NCBI GenBank assembly: GCA_034509425.1
Contig: JAVTVJ010000343.1
Location: 62,001-126,000, forward strand
Origin: Eopsaltria australis
Lineage: Eukaryota > Chordata > Aves > Passeriformes > Petroicidae
Direction: 5' to 3'
Length of the DNA: 64,000 bases
Shown here: one piece after another, positions 1 through 13,261 of the stretch
How positions within the stretch are numbered: position 1 is the stretch's first letter
How the letters are laid out: every line of letters starts with the position of its first letter
The notes under the pieces: model-generated
Seen by the model: the letters and a program-made list of their open reading frames with translations, nothing else
Database searches by the model: none
Told to the model about the DNA's origin: nothing
Program-made: the position numbers and the translations under genes

Positions 1-3000
1 AGAGAGCTCCTATTCAGTGTTGAGTTTTCTCATGCAGAATGATGCACATAACAGAAATATTTTAATGCATCTCCATGAAGCATGACAGATATTTTTAAAG
101 TTCTGTCTTCCTACTTCCTTTGAAGACATTCACTCACTGTGTGGATCAGCAGAAAGAAACAGCAGTGCTGAAACAGGATCACCTGGATCCTCCCTCCAGT
201 TCCCACCCATCATTACGGCCTCAGTAATGGAGACATATACGGGTCTGCTATTTCTAGTGATTCCTGATATTCCAACTAGCAGGAAAGCAACAGATTATTT
301 TATGTATATGAACAACTTGAAAGAGAAAATAAACAATAATTTATTTGCAGTGTAACCATAAATAATATGTCTGAAAGAAAAAGAACACAGTGTTTTGAGC
401 AGGAATCAAGTGTATGGTTCAATCAGTATTTTAGGTCTTAAAGTCTAAATGCTTATTTTGAGTCATAACAATAATTTACTTTCTTTTATCAACACTTTAT
501 TTTAAACTCATAAAAATAGTTGTCTGAAGCAAAAAAACAGCTTTGTTCCTATGAAAACAGATCTGGTTTAGGTGACAGAGGGCTAGAATAGAACCAGAGT
601 TTCACTGCTGAAGTGATATCATCTCATGTGATAATAAGTGATCTTCATTCCAGAAAAACTGTCCAAAACGGGCCACTGATTTTTTTTTCTTGAGGAAAAA
701 TAACTCCTGGAGGTATTAAAAACTTCTGTCATTATTGTGACAACTTTCTTGAAAGATACTTGGGTTTGCATTTAGAAAGAAACCAAAAAACAGAGCTCCC
801 AAAATGAAAAGTGTAGTGTGTTGGAGGTTCTGATGGAAAAAAAATAAATAATTTATTTTTATTCTTTTTAAAAAGAATCCATAAATTCTCAGTGTCTTGG
901 ATTCAATTAAAATACAAATAATAATGGAGAATTTATCTTATTTGTTATCCATCCTGAGCAAAATTTTTCAGTAACTGGATTTGTGCAGATGCAAGGCGGC
1001 ACTCACCAGAACAAACATTCTGCTCACATAAGGTGCATACAGACCCAGCATTGTGGTTTACTCCTGACACCTAGAATAATAGCTCACATCTTCTGCCAGA
1101 GATGAATGACTGCAAATGAGTGTTTAAGACACTCAGCTTCATCATTGATTCCACAGGCTTTTTTTTTGCCGCTCAGTCTCCTCCGCCAAGCTCAGCTGCT
1201 CTCAAATTTCTGCCCCTTTTCATTTTGTTTTGCAACAGAAATACATCATCCAGTGTATGCTTTTGAATTTATAAAATACTCAATAAGTAGTCAGGTTTTC
1301 AGCACTGGCGTAACTCTGGGGACTTCTGAAACACTAAAATTTCTGCAGTAGTACAGCATGCTGTGGATTTGGAAATGTTACCTTTTATTTTCTTTTGTAA
1401 TCATAATACTAGTCAAAATCAGCAACACACTAATGCAGGTGATTATAAGAATGATTAAATAGAGGAATCGAGGAGATGGATAGCAAGAAGTGACCTCCTG
1501 GTAACAAGAAGCACATTCTGCTTGTCATTTGGCATTTGTCAGTAACTATTATGTCTTGGACTTCAACAGTGTTTAGATTTCTCAAAACTTACCCCCTTCA
1601 CCTCAGCAGCATGTCCTTCTGTTTTTTTCTCCAGCTGGGTTGGGAGCACATTTAAGGATGTGTGTGTTTGCTGTCCAGATGACAAAACGGTGTGTGTTAT
1701 ATCTCTCAGCACACAAGTAGTGTCAGCAGGCTAAGGAAAAGAGATCTCCTGTCCTCCTGTGGTTCCTTTAGTGTCTCTCCTGTAGCACTGACAGGCAGGT
1801 GTGAATGTGACACATGACTCTAGTGCAGGTGGGATAGCTGCTACTTTGGCAGGTGGCCAGTAACTTTCCTTCTTCATGTCTTCATAGAAGAGCTTGGCTT
1901 TCTTGTCTAATTTATTTCATCTGTTTCTGCCTCTGAGTTGGTGGCCCTGTGAAGTGCAGGAGTTTTATTATATACTTTTCCCACTTTTTACATGGTTTTC
2001 CTGCTTGTGGAACCAACATAGGAACCAGAGTGCTTGTAGACTCCTTGTAAATCACATTTCCATGCCCTTTTACTTATTGCAAGCTCAGTCATTGCTTCAC
2101 AGGCCACACAAATAAGTCTAAAAGCTAATTTACAGTACTAAGGTAGGGAAGCTCTATTTTAAAGCATCTTATCTGAAGAATCCCCTCTGAACAGATAAGG
2201 TTTATGAAGCCGTGTATAGAAAGGGGAACTGTGATGATCATACATGTGTAAGCTCTTTTTCTAGTCCTCAATTCAGTATTCTGCCTGGCCATGTTTCTCT
2301 TCAGCAACTGCTTCTTCTTTACTCTTTCTATTTTTATTTCATGGTTCATAAGTTCATCCTTTTCTTCCTGGGCCTCAGAGCATCCTGTTTCATCTCCCTG
2401 TTCTGGTGTACTGCAAAAAAGAACTCAGTATGAATGAGAATCAGGCAGCTCTCACTCAAAAAGTGGGGACGGAGAAGGGTTGGATCGAGAAAAATTAGTA
2501 GAAAAATCTGTCCCATTGCTGTCTGCTAAGTAGAATGAAAATGGCCAAAGTTTACAGGTATTTTGACAGAACAGGACAGTGAGGTTGTAAGAATACACAG
2601 GCTTCTAAAAACCTTGCACAAGCATGAAATGTTGAATTCTTTCCTGATTGTCAAAATTTCACTGACTGCACCAAGGCCTGGCTTCTACCCTAAATATCAG
2701 CATACTGCCTTGAAATTATGTGGCACTGGACCATCCCTTATCAATCTCTATAAATTCTGGGCACAGAGTTCTAAGAGATACCACTTGTAATGAATAGGGT
2801 GTGCATTCATTTTCACTCAAGGTGCAATCCTTGAAAGAAAGGGTTTTGGTATTATTATATACTTTTTCTTGTTTTAAATGAGTGCCAATTTTTACATTCA
2901 TGTGTACAGCCTGTTTAACAGAACATTTACAGGTTGAATTTCTGGAGGTAGAATTTCATGTTGTTGGACTTGAGTTTGCTCTGATTATGGGAGGATTTTT

Positions 3001-4108
3001 TCTGATTGCTGCATGTTGAAGATTTGAAACTTGGCATACAAAGCCTGTAATTTTCTTTATGAATATTAATTCATAATTAGTTCCCAGTTTCTGCTATTTA
3101 CAAAGGAGAGTTTTAGTTTATTTTACACTTCCCTTCCAGCTGGAAAAAAACCAAACTGGCTGGATAAATACTTTTCAACAAGATTTTATTTTCCTTTTTA
3201 TTACAAGAAGAAGATGAATGGTCATCTATGTTTCTTGGGCATTCTCTGGTCTTACACAAGTTTTCAATCCACAGATTCTAGAAAAGGCCTGCAACAGAAC
3301 GATTAAAGCAAATTCCAGATGGTGTCTGTACACATGACAAATATACTTACGTGTCTTTATTTCAGTTATTGTCCCAAACAGCACAAGGGATAGGAAATCT
3401 CTGCGCTAATGGGCAACTCTCAAAGCCTTTCACAGCAGGATTGTCTTGGCAGGGGAAAGGTCATGGTAATGGGTTTTGACAAAGAGTTCCTGAGAGTCTC
3501 TTTTTTCTTGCAAAAGTCTGGATTTTCCTTTCATCTTGTATCACTGTTCAAATACACTAATGATCATTGCTGTTCTGAAGAAAATCCTGAATAGGAGATG
3601 TGTCCAAATGGAGTAGTTATCATTCATTCAAGTTCATGACACAAGTTCTGCAAACCAGAGGAGCTGATAAATTCATTGTGCACAGCTAGCCAGGAGGTGA
3701 AATTGCTGTTTCTTTGCAAATGATGAAAATTTCATGAGGAAAATGAGGTTCATAATAAAAAAAGATACTAAAAATATGACTTCTGCTCTAAAATGAAAAT
3801 AGTCTGAAAGCATACTTGTGGAATCAAAACATTTTCCTTTGGTAGAGTTCAGAAGTTTTTATTTGAGTTAAATACTTCTAGATGTTTCAGTTCATTATTT
3901 CATAAAAACTTTAAATGTAGACAAAAACATGAAGACGTGAATGGTATTAAAATGAAAATCTAAACACATAACATATAACACATACAAAATAAATAGTATA
4001 GACTCATAAATACATAGTTATATACACCGTGCCAGTCATTGTGCTTTCTGAAATACTGTCTTTAAACTACCACCCATGCCACTGTATTTTTAATATTACC
4101 ATATAACT
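1..4108. other. Unique AT-rich non-coding DNA
   Basis: No exon, RNA gene or recognised transposon is visible. Open frames here are at most 81 codons and have no family resemblance. Small features are a pair of adjacent AT-rich inverted repeats at 840-878, listed separately, and scattered T or A runs such as the one near 680. This is ordinary intergenic or intronic sequence as far as can be read by eye. Confidence 0.7.
840..878. repeat. Two adjacent AT-rich palindromes
   Basis: Positions 840-849 and 851-860 form 10-base inverted arms around a single A. Directly next to them, 861-878 is an 18-base perfect palindrome (attctttttaaaaagaat). Both could extrude as small hairpins. AT-rich palindromes arise easily in sequence of this composition, so no function is claimed. 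Confidence 0.6.
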
Positions 4109-4599
4109 GTAGAATCGTAGATTTGTTTGGGTTGGAAAGGACCTTAAAGATCATCTAGTTCCAACTTGATTGTATAGCCGGACACCTTCCCCTAGACCAG
4201 GTTGTTCACAGCCTCATCCAACATGACCTTGAACAATTCCAGGGATCGGGAAGATACAATTTCCCTGAGCAACCTGTTTCAGTGCCTCACCACCTCACAA
4301 AACAGAGTTTGCTCCTTATATTTAATCTAAATCTACCCTCTTTCAATTTAAAATCATTGTCCTCATAAAAATGTCCCTTCCCTTTTCTCTTGTACGTCCC
4401 CTTAATGTACTGGAAAGTGCTCCAAGGTTTCCCCAGAACCTTCTTTTTTCCAGGCAAAACAACCCCAGCTTATTCAGCCTGTCTTCATAGGAGAGGTGCT
4501 CCATCCCTCTAACTGTTTTCATGGCCCTCCTCTGGACAGGTCCATGTCTTTTCTGTGCTGAGGACCCCAGAACTGGACACAGTACACTAGGCAGGGAGG
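4109..4599 (-). mobile_element. CR1 LINE 3' fragment (first of three)
   Basis: This is the 3' end of a chicken-repeat-1 (CR1) non-LTR retrotransposon on the minus strand. Its terminus lies at the left, where the plus strand reads agaatcgtag followed by gggttggaaaggacc, the reverse complement of the usual CR1 tail. Further right, the minus strand encodes a degraded end of the reverse-transcriptase ORF, including a relic of the motif that reads LSYEDRLNKLGLFCLEK here. The copy is 5' truncated, as most CR1s are, and has stops and frameshifts, so it is dead. Its right edge abuts a second CR1 end at 4601 with no unique DNA between them. Confidence 0.93.
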
Positions 4600-4600
4600 G

Positions 4601-5445
4601 AGAATCACAGAATGAGTAATATTGGAAGGGACCACCTCCCTGCTCAAGCAGGGTCATCCCAGAGCACATTGCACAGAATTGCATCCAGATGGTTCTTGAG
4701 TATCTCCAGTGACGGAGACTCCACAGTCCCTCTGGGTAATCTCTTCCAGTGCACAGTTACCTCCACACCAAAGAAGTTCTTCTACATGTTCGCGTGGAAC
4801 TTTCTGTGCATCAGTTTCTGCCTATTCCCTCTTGTCCTATTGCTTGTCACCACCAACAAGATCCTGGTTCCATCCTCTTGGCACCCTCCCTTCAGATATT
4901 TATAGACATTGATGAAGTCCCCTCTCAGTTGTCTCTTCTTTAGTCTGAACAGTCTTGGTTCTCTCAAGCTTTCCTCATAAGAAAGATGTTCCAGTCCCCT
5001 CATAATTTTTGTCACCCTCTGCTGGACCTGCTCCAGGAGCTCCATCTCTCTCTCGCACTAAGAAACCCAGAACTGGGCACAGCACTCCAGATGTGACCTC
5101 AAAGGGCTGAGTCAGGGGGCTGGATCACCTCCCATTGCTGGCAATGTTCTTCCCAATGCCCCCTAGGACACCAGCGGCCTTCTTGGCCCCCAGAGCACAC
5201 TGCTGGCTCATGGACAGTTTTTTGTCCACCGGGACCTCCAGGTCCTTCTCCTTAGAGCTGCTCCCCAGCAGGTCAGTTCCCAGCCTGTACATGGGGTTAA
5301 TCCTCTCCAGGTGCAGGACCCTGCACTTGCCTTTGTTAAATTTCAGGCAGTTCTCTGCCCATCTCTCCAACCTGTCCAGGTCCTTCTGAAGGGCAGTACA
5401 GCACTCTGGCAGACCAGCCACTCCTCCCAGCTTTGTGTTGTCAAA
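4601..5445 (-). mobile_element. CR1 LINE 3' fragment (second of three)
   Basis: A second minus-strand CR1 begins at the agaatcacagaatgag tail at 4601. Its minus-strand translation retains long readable pieces of the CR1 ORF2 C-terminal region. One (4782-5045) contains LSYEESLREPRLFRLKKR and INVYKYLKGGC. The other (5125-5421) contains LDRLERWAENCLKFNKGKC and KKLSMSQQCALGAKKAAGV. The catalytic reverse-transcriptase core and the endonuclease lie upstream in a full element and are missing here. The tail sequence closely resembles that of the copy at 50885-51880, which suggests the same subfamily, while the first fragment at 4109 looks like another. The right edge is approximate. Confidence 0.92.
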
Positions 5446-5485
5446 TCAGTTCCCTTGACCTTCTGACCATGCTTCATTTGATGTA

Positions 5486-5606
5486 GACCGGGATGCAGCC
5501 TGGGATGCAGTTGGCTTTCTGGGCTGTAAGAGTCCATTGCTGGGCCATATTTAGTTTCTTATCCACCAGTACACTCAAACCCTTCTCTCCAGTGGCATGC
5601 TATCAG
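5486..5606 (-). mobile_element. CR1 LINE internal scrap (third of three)
   Basis: About 120 bases again match the minus-strand CR1 segment that precedes the C-terminal ORF2 region. The plus strand reads gggatgcagttggctttctg and then an equivalent of ctcatccaccag. The same CR1 stretch is already present once in the previous fragment (about 5160-5240), so this is not a simple continuation. It is either a separate truncated insertion or a rearranged duplicate. The left boundary is uncertain because 5446-5485 could not be placed. Confidence 0.65.
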
Positions 5607-7144
5607 GTATGAGTAAATGAGCAGGAAACTGGGATGAAAGGATTTCAGACTCTGAGACAAAATGATGTAGCACAACTCAAGGGCATTGCAATAATTGCTT
5701 TTTCCCTTTCATGACTGGGAAACCATATGCAAACAGACAGCCCTTGGCTTCCAATCATACTTTCTGACCCAGCCCAAAACTGTTCTACTGCTTTACCAAA
5801 CATCCAACAGCATGGACAGTCAAAGGACAGTACTTTGTCCTACACTACCATTCTTTTTAGCTTGCTCATACAAATGTGGTCATAGATGCAATTCCAGTAG
5901 AGAAAGGCCCAAATCTCCTTCATGAGGATTTGATTTTGGAAAGAACAAAGCTGGGGCAGAAATAGATTAAATCCCTCTAGAAGAGATATGTGGAAGGCCA
6001 GTGAAGCCTCAAGGCCTGATCTGAGCTTATTCGCATGACTCAGGAAAAATATTAATGAAATTCTTTGGATTGATGTGACAATAAAGAAGTGTAAGATAGC
6101 CACAGACAGCACCCAGACAGGGATACAGAATTAGATTCCCAGCCAAAACACCGGAAGAAAAAAAACAGCCTTCAGACTACCTGCATATTCATCAATCTTT
6201 CAGACTTTACGTCAACCTCTGTAGAATTTACTCCTTCAGCAGTGTTTAATCATGGAGCAGTCCTGTTCTTTTCAGACCATAAGGGTATGTATTATAGCTA
6301 CATGATCAGGTTTTTAGCTACATTGTGATAATATATACATCAGTTTTTAACATACCCATTATCACACGTATACACCACTCAACCAGTGGTGATAGATGCC
6401 TCCTACTGCTACTGTCAATCAGTTGTGACAAGTGGCCTTGCTTTACTCTTCAGGTTTATAGCATAGCAACCTTACTGAAAAACTCCTGTAGATGATGGTA
6501 GGGAGGCATGCATCAGTTATATCCCGTCTGATGGAAACCCTTACAGCAATGCTGCCCTAACATTATCAAAATCTCTGTAATATTTCAAAGCAGCAGCCTT
6601 TTTTACTTCTTAAACCAGAGCAGAATTGATTCAAGCATGGACACTGCTGAAGTCCCAAATGTATGTAGAGATGCTAGCAGTGCAGATTTTCTTTAAAAAA
6701 ATCATATAGGAGCTCAAATAACCTGAATGTGTTTTTAGGGTTGGTTTATACAGCAGAGCTCATAAGGTATTCAGTGACAGACCAGATTTACCCTTACAAT
6801 AATTTATATGGAAATCAACATGTGATTAATGATCATTAAGTGCAAAACTTCTGTTAATACAGCATTATTAGTGAAAGAGCATGAGTAGAAATGTCACTCT
6901 TCATTTCTATGTCATCTTTTCTTTCTTTGTCACTCTTTTTCACAGGTAGTTAATTGCTGATATCAGAATATTTGTCCATATGTAGAAACTGTTGTGGAAA
7001 GTGAGACTTGCCCAGCTGACAAAGAGGGCAGATAACAGTGGGGGATTTTGACAGAATATGAAAATATTGCAGGTACATGTTTTACTGGTGAAAGATATTT
7101 CTTACATGGCACAGAAGGCAAATGTGGATCAAGTAGTTAGTGTA

Positions 7145-7215
7145 AATAAAAGGAGAGAATGAAAAGATAAAGGAGAAAAGAGAAAGATGAAGATAACAGA
7201 AGAAGACTAGGAAAT
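7145..7215. repeat. Purine-rich tract
   Basis: About 70 bases are almost wholly A and G on the plus strand, with blocks such as ggagaaaagagaaagatgaa. It is not a regular microsatellite. Such tracts can be decayed simple repeats. Confidence 0.5.
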
Positions 7216-8215
7216 GGGCCTGGGATCATATTTTGTATCCTCTTAAATGAGTGTTGTTGTGAAATACTAACAGTCAGATTCTTTTCTTCTCCTTTCCTCA
7301 TTTGAGGACTTTAAGATCCAAGGTTGAGAGCATTGTTAGTTTCAGTTCTGTGTACAACCATAGATACTTTAGCCTAGAACCATTCAGCAAGATGATCTTT
7401 CCTCTCTCTCAGGTGGGAGGAACCTGACCAATGTGTTTAAAACAGGGTCCTGTGTATCACTCCAAGGCTGGAGAACATATGCTGTGCAGCATTTTGCTTT
7501 TTTATTTTGAAGCAGAGGACATTCAGCTCCTTAGGCAAGGAGCTACTTTGAAAACACAGCAGTGGGTCACATATACTCTAAATTCGTCCATACCAACGTT
7601 GTTTAGAGTTCTTCCTTGCCTTAAGTATTCCCCTGTGTGAGTTTAGTAAGGTGTAATTTTACTTCTGATAATTATGTTTCTTTGATATTTATTGCCCTTT
7701 CAAAAATAGTTTTTAAATAGAGGTGAATCCAGTGGTTTGATTTTTGTGTCTACTATTGTTGCAATGTAACCCTGCTATAATAGAAAGCTGCTCCAGTGGA
7801 GTCAGAGAATTGAAGGTGACCTGCTGAAAAAGCATTGCTTCCTAGGTTTCAGAGATGATCCACACGGGTCGTGCATGCATAAAACCACACAAATATCTGC
7901 ACAGAACTAATGCACCAGACACAGGACATTTCTAGCACAGAGCAGTAGTAAACTGACCACATTTTGAAATGTGGAGAAATGGAGAATATAGCTGAGAGAG
8001 AAAGACACCTTCTAGCAATCAACATGTTGAGAACTCTACGGAAGAAACATATCTGCCACAGGTTCAGTTTGTAACCAGCAGCTCAGGCAGAAAGATTGAT
8101 GGGGTAGAAGAGAGTATTTGCCAGACAGCTGCAACCATCAGGCTTGATCTTGAACAAATAATTATTCAAAGAGTTTATCTGAATCTTCTCCTGGTTTAGC
8201 CTGAACCAATGTTTC

Positions 8216-8253
8216 AGGGGGTGGGGAAAGGTAGGGAGAAGAGGGGAGAAAAA
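8216..8253 (+). other. G-rich stretch with several G runs
   Basis: The plus strand carries successive G runs (ggggg, gggg, ggg, gggg) separated by A-rich or T-containing loops, ending in gaggggagaaaaaacc. The pattern meets the loose G-quadruplex rule of four runs of three or more G. The formation and any role are untested. Confidence 0.4.
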
Positions 8254-9851
8254 ACCTATCTTGATTTTAGAATCCTGGATCTTTGTCAACAACTGCTCAG
8301 TTGTCTCAGAGACTATTCATCATCACACTTTGAAATGCGCACCCTGCTTGTGTTCTGAGGTTGTTGAACTCCAGCTTCCAGCCTTTGGCTCCTGTTACTC
8401 CACCTTCTGCTAGGTTGTAATCAAGCCTTCTTAAAGCTTCTTTTTGAGAAATGAAATAGATTTTTCTCCTGTCATGTTTCACTCCACAGGCCAATTTCCA
8501 ATTGTTTTATCATGTTGGCTGTCTTCTCTAACAACTACTGTTTCTGCCGTTGAACTCCAAGTCTTGCAACCACCCGCAATGGCTACAAGCAATTTCCCCA
8601 CTATAGTTCAAAACAGCAGTAATAAAGCCTCTCTGCTTCCACTCTACATCCCTCAGTTTGCATGCTCTTCAGTCTAAATCACCTTTGCTTCCTGTGTCGT
8701 TCTAAGATCTCAACCTGACTGCCAACCAAATCTTTTCTAGAGTCCCTGTCCCCAGAAGCAAAGCCTGTATTCACTCTTTGAAAGGTATTTAATTTAATGT
8801 TTTGCCTTAGATGTACCAGTTCCATTTCTGCTGTAATTAGAGAGATCCTGTTATATTTTCCCATCATAGCTGGAGACACTTGTTCTACTTCAATGAGCAG
8901 CAGTTCTTATGAGCCATGACAAATTAATTTTCAGGATTTTTTGGGGAAAAAAAGAAGGTCATGAAGCAGTTTGGCTTCCCACAAAAGTCAAGGATGGAGC
9001 TCTTTAATCACACAATGATTTCAGCTTTTCAAGTATATATGCTAAAGAGGAGCATTCTTTTGAAAAGGTTTGGGAAAGTGACTACAAATTTCTCGTCTCC
9101 TTCCTCATCTCCCACTTCCCTCATCACCCAGATTCTCTTCAAAGTCACCAGACTCAGAGGTCTGGTCTGTTCCAGTAATGCTGAGACTGCTTAAGCTGTA
9201 TTCCATAGGCTGTCATTAGCAAAGAACTTCCTAACTTCCTAAAATAAGAAATACTTTAAAAAAATAAAAAAAAGAAAGCTGATTACACTTTGAATATTAA
9301 TCATTTTCTCCCCCATTCTGTATGTTTATTTCTTTGAAAGCAAAGAAATCTGTGTGACGTAATGATTTGTTATTAAATGCCATTATCTGGCAGGTCAACT
9401 CCATCTCTTGTACAGCCAACGGGTGTGTTATCAGCCACTGGTTGAGCAACACAGTCATCAGTCACAATTGCTCCTTCAGCTCTCCAGGGGCTCTGTAAAC
9501 CCTCTCTCTCTGGAAGCAGATTTTGGGCCTATTGTATTCCTTGGCAGAGTATAGAAGACAGAACCAAATTTGAAAGGGTATATTTAAGTCATGCTGAGAA
9601 ACACTGACCAGAACATTTAAAGTGTGCTATTTTCACGTCCACCCAGGTTTTTTTTAGTCCTACTCCAGGAAGTCACATGTTCCACACTGAAGCAAACACA
9701 GGACCATATCTCAGTAAGAGAGCATCAAAATTGCTTTAACAGCAGTTAACTACCCTGATTTAGCCCATCTGGAGATTTCATCCATTATGACATGTTTGAG
9801 TACTTCCATTTCACTGAGAGTGGGTGTATGGTTGTATTTGGACATCCATTA

Positions 9852-9883
9852 GGGTGTATAGATGTGTACAGGTGTGTGTGTGT
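9852..9883. repeat. Short GT-rich simple repeat
   Basis: A GT-rich stretch ends in about six uninterrupted GT dinucleotides at 9871-9883. It is short and of interest only as a possible polymorphic marker. Similar short CA or GT runs occur near 26721, 28886, 31359 and 62678. Confidence 0.6.
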
Positions 9884-10319
9884 CCACATTAGCATCCCAA
9901 AAGTAAGTGGGGTAAAATATGCTACAATCATGCATGGATTACTGAACCGGCTAAGTAGATTTCCTTCAAACTTATGTCCCCAGATTATATATGAGCAAAA
10001 ACCACAAGTACCAAAAACTGTCAGCACAAAGGTAATTTAGACAAGACAAAGTTATACACTACTGCAAATTAGAGTATTGAGGGAGAGTAACCCTTCTGTG
10101 AGAGAAGTTCAATTTCACCTGGCTTTGGCATTGAATTTTTCAGGGAGAAATGATCCTTAGAACTGACTTCAAGTATTAAGAAAAGAAAAAGAAGAAAAAG
10201 TGCACAAATGCTGATAATAATTGAAATGAGAAAGAACATCAATAATTTAGATTCCAATCTTTTTAAATGTAGAATCTGTCAAGGAAACATCTGGGAAGAA
10301 TGTTAACTAGAAGCTGCAT

Positions 10320-10760
10320 TTACAAGGATGGCCTTTAATCACGAATCACATTGAATCAATTAGTGTTATATTTAACCAGATATTTGTAAATCCAGAGGCA
10401 ATTTTGGTTCATGGATTGCACCCCATGATTAAGATACCTTCATCTTTATTTTATATATTTGAAACACAGCAGAACCATCACGTGTGTCATGAGGTCTGGT
10501 GCTTTTTCTTAATGTACCAGCTTCTGAATACTGTATTTTTTTTTAAAAACTGCCCTGAATATTAGTTCTATGTTTAATTACAATCCATGAATTGTAAGCA
10601 GTACTGATGCTTCTTCATAAAATGTTGCTATAAAGGAAAATTAATTTGTTTGATTATTTTCTTCTTCTCTTCTTTATGTTTTGTCACTGCTACTGTTGCC
10701 AAAACACAGTTTTGTTATTTTTATTTTGACAATGAATGTGTGTTAATAATTCATGATAAT
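10320..10760. other. Candidate conserved non-coding block
   Basis: This repeat-free AT-rich block has several TAAT or ATTA cores and a forkhead-like tatttgtaaat. It lacks the poly-A and low-complexity texture of the surroundings. The call rests only on texture; conservation cannot be seen in one sequence. Confidence 0.22.
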
Positions 10761-11473
10761 AATGTAGCAGACAAGAATGGAAATATGTTGGTGTTTTAGC
10801 ATTACTTTTAAATAGTGAAATAGCCTAGTGTGCTAAACTGCAGTGCTGGGACATTGTAAAATTGGGGGTAGGGTACATTACATGCATATACTTCTTTGAT
10901 CCAAGGTTTATAAAAATCTGTGCAAACTTTTACACTGACTTCCACTGAATTTTGATTCATGGTTACATTCCTAGTAAAGGTCTAACCTCAGATCTTTCAG
11001 AACTCATGGGGAATGTGATTTATACAACACATAAAGAACAGCCACAATTTAGGGCTTCCTGTCCTGTCATCTGACCTTCCACTGCTAATGATGGAAAAAG
11101 ACAGGTCAAAGCAGAGCTCTAAACAGTGAGTCCTGGGCATGCAGTCCTTCCTTGTCATCTCTGTTTGCATGGTTTGCTCTCCATGTGCGGGTCTTATTTA
11201 TTCACGGGCAGTAAAACAGCTTTCATAAAACATGTCTCCTTGAATACCAAAAAGAAAACCCTTTTCATCAGGTTCCAGACATTCTCTCAACATAATGACC
11301 TCCATGATCTACCCACACCTCCAAGATGAATGTTAGTTATTATAATTGGTATTATTCAACTGCACATCACTGATCTGTATCACCAAAGGGCATCATTTAC
11401 CTCCAAGTATCTTTTGTGTTTATTGGGATAGTACACAACCTATCACTCCATCCTGGAGCTTCTCCTTTTCCTC

Positions 11474-11507
11474 TTGCCTTTCCATTTTCCCATTGCCTTT
11501 CCATTTT
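11474..11507. repeat. Direct 15-base repeat, period 19
   Basis: The string ttgcctttccatttt occurs at 11474-11488 and again at 11493-11507, inside a pyrimidine-rich stretch (about 11455-11515). It is probably a small slippage duplication. Confidence 0.75.
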
Positions 11508-12506
11508 ATACTTTTAATTAATTACAGAACAGTCCAGGCATGGTGAAAAACAGAATGAAATCTGGGGATACTGGAGAAGGCAGAGTGGACAGCAACTGTT
11601 AGACACCACTTTCAAAGTTTGACTACTATCAATGGCTGTATCAGTGAGATTTTATGAATAACAAGCTTGAGAAAGCATCAACAAATACCATGCATGAAAA
11701 CTAGTTGAGGTCGTGTGCACACTTGAGTTAAGCAGAAATGAAATATCTGAGCCCATGGGTGCACTAATGATTAGAAGAGCTAGGAAGATATAACATAAAA
11801 ATTCAAATGCCAAGTACATATTTGCCATAATAAATAAACATTCTGATTTCCCAATGGTTTGGAAAGATGCCTTTTGCAGGTCATTTGCCATTGTATTATC
11901 ATCCTTCAGATTTGCTACAGTCATTGTTTGTTTTAAGATTTCCCTGAATGTTTTTAGGCATGTTGATATCTCAGTTTAAAATGTTAGTCAGTATCTAATG
12001 CTAAGCAGAATATAATGTTTCTAACACAAACCCATTGAAAAGAGCTTTTATAAAGTATTGGAGTTAATAGGTTCTTCTGATTAATATTAAATTACATGAA
12101 CAATTAATAAGAACTTCTTCATAAACCAAAACCATGGAATGCCAAATTCACAGCATCTGCCCAAGGCTCCCTCAAATAATACTTGTGTTTCAACCTTCCG
12201 TGTCTCTTCTGTTCCCAGTTCCACACTGGACTCCTTAGCATGTGCTCCTTCATAAATCCCTTTTGAGAGTGGTCCCACAAAATAAAGCTGGAAAAATCAC
12301 CCAAAGGAGCCATCTTTTCTGGGGAAAAATATCTGGTATCTTGGCTTTCCCTCTTCCTGTTTCATCCTGCCAAGGACTCCTAACAAGGTCGAAAGGACAC
12401 AGGAAGCATTTCTGCAAGATCTATGAGTACCCCTTTGTGTGACTAGTTTCCATCTTGCACTCAGGCAATTGAGACAAGCAATACCTGATCATTTCCTCCT
12501 GATTTC

Positions 12507-12520
12507 TTTTTTTTTTTTTT
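12507..12520. repeat. T14 homopolymer
   Basis: An uninterrupted run of fourteen T follows gatttc, and another five T follow the next C. No retrocopy is recognised next to it, so it is treated as a simple repeat. Confidence 0.85.
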
Positions 12521-13203
12521 CTTTTTGTGTATCTGTCTGACAACAGCTCTTTATCTTCTGTAGTCTTTCAAAATTGAGGGAAGAGCAGGTTTCATGAGGC
12601 AGCTACCCCATAAGGTCTAGAGATGAATTCATGTCCCAATGCAGTAAGAAGAGGACATTATGTTTCAGGGATAATGATTAAAATTTCTCTGTTTCTTCTG
12701 TTGAGGATGGCAAGATAAATGTAATGTTGCAATAAAACTGGAACTAGCATGTCCCAGTTGAAATGCAGTCATTTATGCCATTTTCTTTCTATCTGTTCAA
12801 CCAATAAATTTTATGGGGGAGAATTGCCTTCTCAAAGGTTGACATGGGCCAGAAGGCTCACTTTTGTCTGCATGTCAGACCCATGGTGTCTATCTTTAAC
12901 TTCTCTTTGCAGCTGGCCTGGTGTATGAGGGAAATGACAATGGAGAAAGCAGGACTTCAGAAATTTCATACACCAGATCCCATCTGGAGTAGCCTCTCTG
13001 ACATCATTGGAAGACTGCTTTTCAAGCAGTAGAGACCAGAATTTCCCTTGATGCCCCACTGCCTGTGCTTACGTGTGCATAAATGCACTAGAAATACTTC
13101 TCTGTGAGTCACATATGTCTGCATGGGAGGAAGATTGTGGGGAAGGATGAATGAGGCTGTATTTGCAAACAACTATGCAAAAGAAGCTTTTTTTGTAGCC
13201 TTG

Positions 13204-13261
13204 ATTTTACTATTTTACTTTCTATATTTATATTCCTATATTTTACTGTTTTACTTTCTAT
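13204..13261. repeat. Spaced direct repeat, 22 bases, period 36
   Basis: A 22-base string beginning attttact and ending ctttctat occurs at 13204-13225 and at 13240-13261 with one mismatch. The 14 bases after each copy do not match, so it is a spaced duplication and not a full tandem array. Confidence 0.75.

Noticed and set aside
4343..5421. Minus-strand frames of 87-113 codons as host genes
   Set aside because: They are CR1 ORF2 fragments, recognisable by motifs such as LSYEESLRE and KFNKGKC.
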